A DNA stretch of 6,888 nucleotides, taken from NCBI GenBank assembly GCA_049522755.1, contig JBEKNN010000402.1:1-6888 (forward strand), given 5' to 3'. The notes under the pieces were generated by a model. That model was not told where the DNA came from. It was given only the letters and a program-made list of their open reading frames with translations, and made no database searches. The position numbers were made by a program, and so were the translations under genes. The stretch comes from PALSA-243 sp049522755 (GTDB taxonomy: Bacteria > Acidobacteriota > Terriglobia > Bryobacterales > Bryobacteraceae). Position 1 is the stretch's first letter, and every line of letters starts with the position of its first letter. Below are positions 1 through 5,931 of the stretch, piece after piece.

Positions 1-154
1 CACTACGCTAGCTTATAGCTTACTTAGCTATAGCTAATGAGAGCCGCCGCGTGATCCACGTCGCCAGCCGTGGCAAGGGCCTGCGGGCTCAGTTCAACCG
101 TATCGTTGGGCGAACTAGCGCTAACACGCCGCGCGGTGGTTGCGCGTCGTGACG

Positions 155-559
155 CTACTGGAGCGACTTCAGATACGTCACGATGGCTATTGCGTCGTCG
201 TGCTGAAGCTGATATGCCGGCATGGGCTTATCGGCCGCATTTCCCCTCGGGTTCTTACCCGTCTCGATGAACTTCACCAAGCCGTCCATTCCCCATCGCT
301 GAAACAATGGGCTGGTCGACGTGATGTCCGGCGTACTGGCGTGCCACCTGGGAACTTCGTTGATAGGCTTAATATCGAGGGCTCCACCCTTAAGCCACTT
401 GGTCTTGTCCAGTTCGCCGCTCGCGGTTTTCGCAGTGTGGCACTCCTGGCACCTGGCCACTTCTTCCACAAGATATTTTCCACGAGCCAATATGGCGTCT
501 TGCCCGAAAAGAGCATCCCCAAACGCTAAGCTAATCGTCGCGAGCTGAATCATCCTCAT
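155..559 (-). CDS. Small secreted monohaem cytochrome c
   Basis: The 134-residue protein is a class I type cytochrome c that would carry electrons outside the cytoplasmic membrane; its partner is unknown. A hydrophobic N-terminal segment (residues 3-19) resembles a Sec signal, with possible cleavage near FGQ-D. The haem-binding motif CQECH is at residues 37-41, preceded by the usual helix (ARGKYLVEEVARC). A distal methionine in KPMPAY (Met113) is the likely sixth haem ligand, followed by a C-terminal helix ending YLKSLQ, as in typical cytochrome c domains of about 100 residues. The ATG at 559 is preceded by GAGGGAG at good spacing, which fixes the start. One oddity is Asp15 in the middle of the signal's hydrophobic core, which may weaken export. 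The upstream side is occupied by a recombinase remnant, so the native promoter may have been replaced. The cytochrome c call is firm; the physiological role is open. Confidence 0.88.
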   Translation of the reverse strand: MRMIQLATISLAFGDALFGQDAILARGKYLVEEVARCQECHTAKTASGELDKTKWLKGGALDIKPINEVPRWHASTPDITSTSPLFQRWGMDGLVKFIETGKNPRGNAADKPMPAYQLQHDDAIAIVTYLKSLQ

Positions 560-581
560 TGGTGCTCCCTCTCTTTTCTAA

Positions 582-962
582 TTGTTCTTTCGCCTTTGTC
601 CGGATAGGAGCATCGCGGCGATTCTGAATCGTCTCGGATATAAGCCAGGCCAGGAGAAGAGTTGGAATGCGTCTCGGGTGGCCGGACTGCGCGGTTACCA
701 TGAGATCGCGCCATTTCAGAAGCAGGATGGTTGGGTAACGCAAGAGCAAGCAGCGAGAGAGCTGAATGTGAGCGACACGGTAATCAAGCGGCTCATCCGC
801 GAACAAGTACTCCCAGCAACGCACGTCGTTGAGTGTGCGCCATGGATCATCAATCGCAAAGACCTCCAACTGCCAACAGTCCAGGCAGAGGTGCAAGCAG
901 TCCGTCGTGGCCGTAGACTGCCGCGGATTGTGGCTGGCCAAGTGCAATTGTCTTTAGAATGA
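582..962 (+). pseudogene. C-terminal remnant of a large serine recombinase
   Basis: This open frame matches what I know of the C-terminal part of large serine recombinases: the segment (DRSIAAILNRLGY, then a Trp-containing stretch leading to RVAGLRGYH) that follows the recombinase domain, then an excisionase-like helix-turn-helix (WVTQEQAARELNVSDTVIKRL, about residues 51-70), and a tail ending near RRGRRLPR. The catalytic N-terminal resolvase domain with its active serine is absent. An in-frame TAA sits directly upstream (579-581), and the sequence beyond is the start of the cytochrome gene on the other strand. The nominal TTG at 582 is therefore just the first possible codon after the break, not a real start; homology seems to begin near 603. 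The fragment cannot recombine DNA. It ends tail-to-tail against the tyrosine recombinase relic, about 35 bases away. The call comes from recalled family sequence, not from a search. Confidence 0.7.
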
Positions 963-996
963 ATAGACTCTGAAAGGTGGTGTAGTATGCCGAAGC

Positions 997-1689
997 GTGC
1001 CGCAGGGTGTGCGGGCGCACGGGCTTGGTAATGCCGGCGCGTTGCGCCGCCTCCCGGCAGGCTTCCCATACGACTTTGGGTGTGATCGGCTTGTCGGCGC
1101 GGGAGCCGTTGACTGTGCCGGGAAACAAGTAGGTCTTGGGCCTCATCCAACGCCAGTATTCCCGCAGGGTCTCAAGCGCGTTGGGGCTCAGCGGCACGTC
1201 GCGATCCTTGCCGCCTTTGCCTTGCTGGATGCGGATGAGCATGCGCTTACTATCGATATCCTCCACCTTGAAACGACACAGTTCAGCCCGGCGCATGCCA
1301 GTCGAGTAAAGCGTGATCAGCATGGCGCGATGATACAGATTGCCGGCCGAATCGATGAGTCGGACCGCTTCTTCTTGCGTGAGGATTACCGGCAGACGTC
1401 GCGGCGCTTTCGGATACGGCACTTCCTCAATCGGGTAGGCTCGCTTCTGCGTCCTGCAGAAGAAAAACGCAACGCCGCCGTACAATGACCGATGGTGCGG
1501 ACGCCGAGCTTCCCCTCCTTCAGCAGGTATACCTGATAGGTGCGTATCTGTTCCGGCCCAAGCCGATCCGGAGAACGACCAAAAATGTTTGGCGAACGAC
1601 TCCACAATCCTGGGATAGCTGTTCACGGTAGTCTGAGAGTAACTACGACGCTGGAGCTCTTCCAGCATCATTTTGCGAAGTTGGGTCAC
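997..1689 (-). pseudogene. Tyrosine recombinase (XerC/D-like integrase), truncated and frameshifted
   Basis: This is a phage-type tyrosine recombinase relic, of the sort often seen with mobile elements. The N-terminal SAM-like core-binding domain starts TQLRKMMLEELQRRSYS. The catalytic domain shows the first arginine in YSTGMRRAEL (about 1291-1293), the lysine in QGKGGKDRDVPL and the HTLRH box (997-1011). Sequence similarity stops right after HTLRH, so the second His/Trp (LGH region) and the catalytic tyrosine are gone; the frame then runs into the antisense of the serine recombinase remnant. Between about 1468 and 1581 the protein lies in a different frame: an A5 run at 1581-1585 (one base too many) and another A5 run at 1463-1467 (one base too few) act as compensating shifts. 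The GTG at 1689 fits the family N-terminus and lies just after AAGGAGGT. It is inactive as a recombinase because of the missing tyrosine. Confidence 0.85.
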
Positions 1690-1693
1690 AGGG

Positions 1694-1701
1694 ACCTCCT
1701 T
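1694..1701 (-). promoter_or_regulatory. Strong ribosome binding site of the tyrosine recombinase
   Basis: The minus strand reads AAGGAGGT, a full Shine-Dalgarno match, four bases ahead of GTG at 1689. This favours GTG over the ATG at 1710 (which lies upstream of the site) and over the internal ATG at 1671. Confidence 0.6.
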
Positions 1702-1710
1702 GTGACCCAT

Positions 1711-2090
1711 ACATTACGCCACCGGAGCCGAAAAGTCTCGACCTGCGACACGCGTAGCGTCCGCCGCGCGGGCGGCTTCGTTCTGACGGCGTGATGTTTA
1801 GCTTCCTTGGCGGTAGGTGGATAGTCGTCCATCCGGAAGTTGGCCCCAAACGGCTTTAAACCCGCCAAAACTGACGCACGGCTTTTGTTTGACCAAGTAC
1901 TTTCTTAGCGTGGCACGAGTATTTTTCTTTTCGGCCGAGTGTTTCTTACGTCAGAGCATAATGTTCAAAAGCCCGCCTGGACAGAGCTTCGGACGTTATT
2001 GTTCAGTTGGTATAGAAACCGCCGTGCGCGGGGTCAATTGACTCGCCACGCCACCCCACCGAAATTGGCAGAGATTAGCCGGTTAAACGG
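1711..2090. other. Gene-free stretch upstream of the integrase relic
   Basis: I see no convincing gene on either strand in these 380 bases. Short open frames exist but look random and have no ribosome binding site. The part from about 1890 to 1990 is more AT-rich than its surroundings, with several T-rich runs. A perfect 10-base palindrome GTCAATTGAC lies at 2033-2042. The minus-strand frame upstream of the integrase contains FRMDDYPPTAKEAKHH, which could be debris of another element gene, but I cannot name it. The integrase promoter, if any survives, should lie here. Confidence 0.4.
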
Positions 2091-2241
2091 CCATCTGGGA
2101 AACAACGCATCGGCCTGACAAACTGGCGCCCAAATCCTTATACCACCCGCAAACAGGGACAGCCGAGGGAAGTTCGAAGGTTAGGCGCGGACACCCACCG
2201 GGCACGCGCAGATGGCCGCGCACGCCAAATCGCGCGCACCC
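2091..2241 (+). repeat. Degenerate AT-hook/zinc-finger coding repeat, copy A
   Basis: This is the most upstream copy of the repeat found between the genes to the right. It aligns with the copy at 3798-3974 from the shared 5' part (CATCTGGGAAACAACGCAT here against GATCTGGAGAACGACGCAT) through a TATACCACC block to the AT-hook region. The AT-hook can be read as KVRRGHPPGTR at about 2177-2209, a damaged KRGRPPG, but it is in a different frame from the upstream YTTRKQGQPRE, so the copy is frameshifted. The zinc-finger part is missing. Instead it continues into a 34-base block (2208-2241) that recurs in copy B, and then runs into the EACC1-like reading frame. Confidence 0.6.
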
Positions 2242-2327
2242 ATAGCCGCGTCCTCATTCATTCCGACCTCCTGAATAGCGAATCCATCGCGGATTCACTT
2301 TCCTCAGCCGCCGGCGGTGACTTCCGC

Positions 2328-2576
2328 ATGGTGATCGAACCGACGAGGGGCATCGAAGCAGCAGTCCTGGTGGCGATGGTCGGGGCAGGCGGTACCGCGC
2401 TCGGCGCGTTGATCACCGGAATCCTGAAGCTCGCGAACGAACGTGGCGCGCGGCGCGTCGTGGTACAAGGAAGCTCCGGGCGCCGGATCGAGATTCCGGC
2501 CGGTCTTCCGGAAGCCAAGGTGGACAAGCTCATCGCTCTCTCGAAAGAAATCGACGTCGACAAAATCACGTTTTAG
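2328..2576 (+). CDS. EACC1-like small membrane protein, start uncertain
   Basis: The open frame gives 82 residues: a glycine/alanine-rich transmembrane segment (about residues 9-31, AAVLVAMVGAGGTALGALIT onward), a short basic linker (LANERGARR) and a beta-strand pair (RVVVQGSSGRRIEI), then a charged amphipathic tail with IDVDKITF at the end. This resembles EACC1, the effector-associated constant component described in predicted bacterial conflict and NTPase-signalling systems, where it sits beside a caspase or trypsin-like protease. The family-like sequence begins earlier: in the same frame, about 2262-2327 reads SDLLNSESIADSLSSAAGGD, which fits the usual region before the membrane segment, but there is no ATG, GTG or TTG there (only CTG at 2271 or ATT at 2256). 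Either a rare start is used or the 5' end was replaced by repeat copy A. GGCGG at 2313-2317 is a poor ribosome site for 2328. No effector gene lies next to it. The family call is an inference from topology and recalled sequence. Confidence 0.6.
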   Translation: MVIEPTRGIEAAVLVAMVGAGGTALGALITGILKLANERGARRVVVQGSSGRRIEIPAGLPEAKVDKLIALSKEIDVDKITF

Positions 2577-2857
2577 CCGCCGGTTGTCGGGTCCGGGATC
2601 TTACGGATTCTTGGGAGCGGACGGAGTGGCTCGGCAACCGGTAGTGAGCCGGCATTGTGAACGCCCGTTCGCTCAGCTGCTCACGAATCCGCGATTCACA
2701 GGTCATGCGGACTCCTTGCATGAGACACGGGCGCTTCTGCGCGGTGTTGAGAGGATTTGACTTGTGGCGTTACGAGAATGTGCCTGTTTCCGAGCGGATG
2801 GTCGCCATAACCGGAAGTTGGCTGCGGTCAGTGCGGAGATCATCGCTGTTGATAAAT
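2577..2857. other. Unassigned stretch after the EACC1-like gene
   Basis: An effector gene would be expected here if the EACC1 reading is right, but none is visible. The frame continuing past the stop has stretches such as FTGHADSLHETRALLRGVER (about 2698-2757), ending in TGA, without a start or recognisable motif. It could be debris of a lost partner gene or chance. Confidence 0.3.
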
Positions 2858-2963
2858 GCCCATACCACCAGCAATATGGGCCGCCGCGGGAGGAAGTCGA
2901 AGCGTAAATGCGGTCTCCACTCGGACCTCGCAGACGGCCGCCCGCGCCAAATCGCCCGCACCC
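2858..2963 (+). repeat. Degenerate AT-hook/zinc-finger coding repeat, copy B
   Basis: This copy begins at CCCATACCACCAGCAA, identical over that stretch to the copy at 3798-3974, and runs through a linker read as MGRRGRKSKRK, which corresponds to DRRGRSSKVKRG at 4947-4982. The AT-hook core PPG and the finger are lost. After about 2930 it carries the 34-base block shared with copy A (30 of 34 bases identical by eye), so copies A and B bracket the EACC1-like gene as direct repeats. Confidence 0.6.
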
Positions 2964-3058
2964 GTACCCCTCGGGGGCCTCTACCGATTGATCCTGGGGC
3001 ACGCCAGCGCGAGGGAACTGCGGGATGAGCTTGAGGCTCCCAGCTTACTGGGCTCAAT

Positions 3059-3215
3059 ATGCGTGCGCATTGTCGCAATATGCCCGAGGCGGCCGGCAAC
3101 CGCCGCCGGACGTGGTCCCGACGAGGTAGGAATTCGCAAGCCAAGCGTGGACTCCAACCGGGGCGGCCAGTGTTGTGCGGTTGGCGCGGTGGCGCCCGAC
3201 TCACTGCGAGCCAGG
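3059..3215 (+). repeat. Degenerate AT-hook/zinc-finger coding repeat, composite copy C
   Basis: Two consecutive modules are joined here. The first is only the end of a finger: MRAHC at 3059-3073 and, one frame away, ICPRRPA at 3078-3098, so a frameshift separates the ligand histidine from the last cysteine. The second is read in the frame of 3059 as SRRGRNSQAKRGLQPGRP (degenerate AT-hook, RGRPPG replaced by RGLQPG), followed by VLCGWRGGARLTASQ from 3170, where the second finger cysteine has become glycine. The distance from MRAH to the next VLCGW is 111 bases, against 108 in the copy at 4827-5108, so the tandem spacing is conserved. The GTTGGCGC / GCGCCCGAC dyad at 3180-3200 could form a small hairpin. 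It lies 3' of the gamma-glutamylcyclotransferase-like gene. Confidence 0.7.
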
Positions 3216-3293
3216 GCAGAGAGAAACTCCGAGAACGTCGACCAGGCACTACAGCCGACCACCGGTCGCGATCGCACGGCAGGCGGACCCAGA

Positions 3294-3641
3294 TCAGACA
3301 GCAACCACATAGATGCACGCGCTCAGGTCACCGTCTGCTGTGCGTACCCGGGTAACCACACGCCGGTAGCCGGGGCCTTCAAACTCGTCGAGGCGTGACC
3401 AGTGATCCGGCAGGTCTGCTGACTCGAAGAGGTAGACGTCCACGGCAGGACCCGACACGTCGAGGATCAATCCGGGAAAACCGAGAGTAGTTCCCCAACC
3501 GGCATCGATACGCTTGCCCTGCACCGTCCCGCGCTGCCAGCGCCCCTTCAGAGCAGCCAACTGGTGGTGATTCACCTTGCCCGGTGCGAGCGATCCGTAG
3601 GTGGCCAGACGTGTTCTCGCACCGCTATCGCAATCCAACAA
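3294..3641 (-). CDS. Gamma-glutamylcyclotransferase-like (AIG2/GGCT) protein
   Basis: The 115-residue protein has the GGCT/AIG2-like beta-barrel signature. The substrate-loop motif ATYGSLAPGKVNH lies at residues 13-25 and the conserved acidic motif LDEFEGPGYRR at 84-94, where Glu88 is the likely catalytic acid. VDVYLFES (67-74) is the usual strand before it. Members cyclise gamma-glutamyl amines or peptides to release 5-oxoproline; the exact substrate of this branch is not evident. The length is typical of bacterial members, so the gene appears intact. The TTG at 3641 is chosen because GAGAGG lies seven bases upstream and no ATG or GTG fits before the YGSL motif; TTG at 3638 is the alternative. 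It is a lone gene with repeat copies on both sides, so context gives no pathway. Cytoplasmic, with no signal or membrane segment. Confidence 0.85.
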   Translation of the reverse strand: MLDCDSGARTRLATYGSLAPGKVNHHQLAALKGRWQRGTVQGKRIDAGWGTTLGFPGLILDVSGPAVDVYLFESADLPDHWSRLDEFEGPGYRRVVTRVRTADGDLSACIYVVAV

Positions 3642-3648
3642 ACCGATA

Positions 3649-3654
3649 CCTCTC
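3649..3654 (-). promoter_or_regulatory. Ribosome binding site deciding a TTG start
   Basis: The minus strand reads GAGAGG, seven bases before TTG at 3641. It supports a TTG start for the gamma-glutamylcyclotransferase-like gene, where no ATG or GTG is available. Confidence 0.45.
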
Positions 3655-3797
3655 AGCCGGTCCTATTCTACCGACCGCTGGACCGGATCTACACCGATTC
3701 TACCCACACAGTGTCCCGAAATCGAGTCCCGAAGCCAGGCAACGTCTCGCCTCACGCCTCGGCCTTCGGGTTGTGCCGAGCGGGGGACAGAAAAGGC

Positions 3798-3974
3798 GAT
3801 CTGGAGAACGACGCATTGGCTTGGCTAACTGGCGTCAATCCCCATACCACCAGCAAGCATGGACCGCCGGGCGGAGGAACTCGAAGCCAAGCGCGGACGC
3901 CACCGGGGCAGAGAATGCTCCGCGGCTGGGCGCAGCGGAGCCAACTCACGGCGAGCAAGGTTTGGGCGCATTAG
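3798..3974 (+). repeat. AT-hook/zinc-finger coding repeat, copy D (longest 5' part)
   Basis: This copy keeps the whole 5' part, which can be read without stops as DLENDALAWLTGVNPHTTSK and then to a terminal TAG at 3972-3974. The linker and AT-hook appear as RRAEELEAKRGRHRG in one frame (about 3862-3906); compared with 4980-4994, one C is missing in CGCCACCGGG, which moves the finger into another frame, MLRGWAQRSQLTASKVWAH (3915-3971). There both finger cysteines are changed (CGWRC to RGWAQ), while the histidine position is kept. It is clearly related to the other copies but cannot encode a zinc site. It lies between two minus-strand genes. Confidence 0.65.
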
Positions 3975-4000
3975 CAAGCCTCGAAAACCCCGAACTCGTC

Positions 4001-4086
4001 ACCTTCAAATCGCTATTGTTGACGAATATCGTTGTGAATCCTGTGGGACGTACCGCAAAGCCAACTTCTATGGAACCTTCAAATCG
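4001..4086 (+). repeat. Pair of 12-base direct repeats
   Basis: ACCTTCAAATCG occurs at 4001-4012 and again at 4075-4086, with a period of 74 bases, just 3' of the DUF6629 gene. The flanks differ on both sides. In one frame the spacer reads DEYRCESCGTYRKANFYG, with a CXXC pair, but this is too short to call. The origin is unknown; a small duplication or an old insertion footprint are possible. Confidence 0.4.
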
Positions 4087-4090
4087 GCCT

Positions 4091-4753
4091 TCACATGGAC
4101 TCCCCGTAGAGGAATGGCCGGTCGCCGCTGCTTTTCCAGAAGTAGGCAAGGATGATCAGACTTGCGACCGCCGCGTACGCACACCACACCGACGTGAAGG
4201 CGTACCGCTTGACCTCCATTACAACCAGGAGAATTGCCAGGTTCGCCCCGCCGAAGATTACCATTGCCCTGACCCTCGAGAAAAATAGCGAACCGCATGT
4301 TGCAATTACATACAGCAGCGCAACCGCTGTATTGTTTGTAGCTGGATTGATATATACGATGCTATTTTCCTTGATATACACCTGCAATGGGTACGCCGTC
4401 AACGCCCACAATATGTAAAGTGCCGTAGCTCCGCCGATCGCGAGGAACGGCAGCATGCGCCTGCGACTCTTCGCGTCAGGCTCGAACAACAGCACGCTTA
4501 GCGGCAGCAGGAAAGGGAGAAGCCCCTGCGCATACAGCATGAATGCCGCACCCATGTCGTGCGCCACCGTCGGCGAGAGAATCCCGTCCAATCCCAGCCA
4601 GACGAATCCCTCGATGAACTGATGAACGGCGAATAGCACGGGCAGCGCCGCGAAAAGAATTTCGCGCCTGTGCTTCACCTTCGTCAATGTGACGATTCCC
4701 ATGGCGCCCAGGGCTCCGCTGCCAACAAAGTTGGCTGTTGCTGAAAAACACAC
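4091..4753 (-). CDS. DUF6629-type integral membrane protein
   Basis: The 220-residue protein begins MCFSATANFVGSGALGAMG, the hallmark N-terminus of the DUF6629 family, and continues with the family's FAALPVLFAVHQFIEGFVWL (about 34-53). I count seven hydrophobic helices: about 7-25, 31-53, 66-91, 98-120, 138-157, 163-181 and 184-206. The basic loops KVKHRRE (25-31) and AKSRRR would lie in the cytoplasm. The family has no established function. The GTG at 4753 encodes the conserved first Met and is preceded by AGGGAGG about nine bases upstream, so the start is well supported and the length is normal. It is a lone gene flanked by repeat copies D and E. I see no sign of damage. Confidence 0.85.
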   Translation of the reverse strand: MCFSATANFVGSGALGAMGIVTLTKVKHRREILFAALPVLFAVHQFIEGFVWLGLDGILSPTVAHDMGAAFMLYAQGLLPFLLPLSVLLFEPDAKSRRRMLPFLAIGGATALYILWALTAYPLQVYIKENSIVYINPATNNTAVALLYVIATCGSLFFSRVRAMVIFGGANLAILLVVMEVKRYAFTSVWCAYAAVASLIILAYFWKSSGDRPFLYGESM

Positions 4754-4826
4754 GGCTCGTGCCCTCCCTCGCGAGGATTACGCCTATCATCGTAAAACAC
4801 TATCGATATTCACTCTCAATGTTCTC

Positions 4827-5108
4827 GTGGAGAGCCGGCGCCGGGGAGTGCTCTGCGGTTGGCGCTGCGGCTCCGAGCATACCGGGCGCCAGATGCGTGC
4901 GCACTAGACTGTATGCCCGAAGCGACCGGTGGCCTCCGGCCAGTTGGACCGCCGGGGGAGGAGTTCGAAGGTTAAGCGTGGGCGCCCACCGGGGGCGGGA
5001 ATGCTATGCGGCTGGCTGCCGTGCCCAACTCACGGCGAGTCGGATGCGGGTGCATCTCACGGACGGCCGCCGATGACACGCGGACGGCGCCGCCACGCCC
5101 GCGCCTAA
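4827..5108 (+). pseudogene. Two-module AT-hook plus C2HC finger protein, broken by one TAG
   Basis: This is the best-preserved repeat copy (E). From GTG 4827 one frame reads RRRGVLCGWRCGS, then HTGRQMRAH and a TAG at 4905-4907, then TVCPKRPVASGQLDRRGRSS, then KVKRGRPPGAGMLCGWLPC from 4968 and on to TAA at 5106. The first finger has all ligands: Cys 4854, Cys 4866, His 4902 and Cys 4914, spacing CX3CX11HX3C, interrupted only by the stop, which probably replaced a tyrosine codon (TAC or TAT to TAG). A basic linker with an AT-hook core, KRGRPPG, leads to a second module 153 bases (51 codons) after the first. After CGWLPC the second finger frame is lost (a one-base indel near 5016-5020), although the DNA still resembles GCCCAACTCACGGCGAG of the other copies. 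The arrangement implies an ancestral tandem-repeat DNA-binding protein. I recognise no named family. No ribosome binding site is evident before 4827, and the true 5' end may be missing. Confidence 0.6.
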
Positions 5109-5162
5109 GAGTGGGAGAATGACTTGGAATTGTCGGCTCGCAAAGCTAAGCGGAAGGATGAC

Positions 5163-5375
5163 ATGTCCAAATCGACCAAGAGCCTCGCCGAATTACTCCG
5201 CCTGCCGCCTCCGGCGCCGAATCCAACCGGGCGCCCCGACTGCGGTTCCCGCGCTCTCCTGCCCATCTGCTACGGTTCGCCTGGTCCAGAGATGCAGGAT
5301 GAGGCGCGGCGAAATTATTCTCGGTGGATGTATTATGCAAAACGCGAACTGGTACTGCAGCGACTGCTTCAATAG
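5163..5375 (+). CDS. Hypothetical 70-residue protein
   Basis: I do not recognise this protein. The ATG at 5163 follows GGAAGGA at suitable distance, which is a good start signal. The product opens with MSKSTKSLAELLRL (a likely helix), has a proline-rich stretch (PPPAPNPTGRP), a middle with two cysteines, and ends in a charged helix with RRNYSRWMYYAKRELVLQRL. It has no signal peptide or membrane segment. Its last 42 bases overlap, in another frame, the start of the next open frame (5334), so this may be either the first gene of a translationally coupled pair or the front half of one frameshifted gene. A 7-base inverted repeat begins inside its stop codon. The amino-acid composition looks more protein-like than the overlapping frame upstream of 5334. 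Confidence 0.4.
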   Translation: MSKSTKSLAELLRLPPPAPNPTGRPDCGSRALLPICYGSPGPEMQDEARRNYSRWMYYAKRELVLQRLLQ

Positions 5376-5901
5376 GTGGCCGGAGAACCCGCCACCTAAA
5401 GGTTTGCCCGGAATTCCCAAGAAGTACATCGACGAGACGGCTGCCGAATTTGCGTCGCTGACGGCCGACGCCGCGCTACCTCCGCAACCCGACGAGCCCA
5501 TCGTTGAAAATTACTGGCAAAGACCTGATGGGCGTAAGATTTTTCTGCTCCGTTGTCCCTGAGGACGGGTGCGCCTTGAGAAGAGAGTCCATCTTGTGCC
5601 CCTCGGTGGCACTCCCCAGTACGAACAGATTGAGGGTGACTGGCCGCCGATCGACATGGACTACACGAAAGCCTACCGCCAGGCGGGGCTGGCCGCTGTG
5701 CGATTTGAACGCAGGCAAGTAGCGGCGATGCAGGATCGGCCCAGTTTCCACCCAGGCGCCCATTCGCTGGGGAGTTCGCCGACTGCCCTGAAAAGCCGTG
5801 GGCTTGGCGTCTGCGAGGCGCTCGAAATGAATCGTCCAGCCGCATACGTGGCGAACCGCTTGCTATATCGCATAGCACCTGCTGTACACATGTACACATA
5901 G
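5334..5901 (+). pseudogene. Unrecognised gene with an in-frame TGA
   Basis: From ATG 5334 the frame reads MQNANWYCSDCFNRWPENPP, with a CXXC pair that suggests a zinc ribbon, then an acidic middle (KKYIDETAAEFASLTADAAL) and YWQRPDGRKIFLLRCP, then TGA at 5560-5562. The same frame resumes at once: GRVRLEKRVHLVPLGGTPQY, EQIEGDWPPIDMDYTKAYRQ and AGLAAVRFERRQVAA, up to TAG at 5899-5901. The sequence on both sides of the TGA is similarly protein-like, so this looks like one gene with a CGA to TGA nonsense mutation. The last 60 or so residues look less protein-like, and the true end may have been earlier. A GTG at 5569, just after the stop, could restart translation. I know no family for it. A start further upstream, through a frameshift from the 5163 frame, is possible. 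Confidence 0.4.
5374..5397 (+). other. Inverted repeat after the 70-residue gene's stop
   Basis: AGGTGGC (5374-5380) and GCCACCT (5391-5397) are perfect inverse complements with a 10-base loop. They could form a hairpin overlapping the TAG of the upstream frame. There is no T-run after it, so it does not qualify as an intrinsic terminator; it lies within the next open frame. Confidence 0.25.
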
Positions 5902-5931
5902 GTGGAGATCGCTTATACCCTAATCCGCTGA

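Noticed and set aside
2258..2569. Minus-strand open frame opposite the EACC1-like gene
   Set aside because: It has a serine/arginine-rich composition without motifs. The plus-strand frame has a coherent membrane segment and strands.
2770..3398. Long open frames on both strands across repeat copies B and C
   Set aside because: They are arginine/proline-rich frames typical of GC-rich DNA, with no start signals. The repeat-related reading explains the sequence better.
5560..5562. TGA as selenocysteine
   Set aside because: No SECIS-like hairpin is evident directly after it and the context (RCP-TGA-GRVR) does not resemble a known selenoprotein. A nonsense mutation is simpler.
5883..5898. Tandem TGTACACA twice
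   Set aside because: Only two 8-base units; too short to interpret, and nothing nearby suggests an operator.
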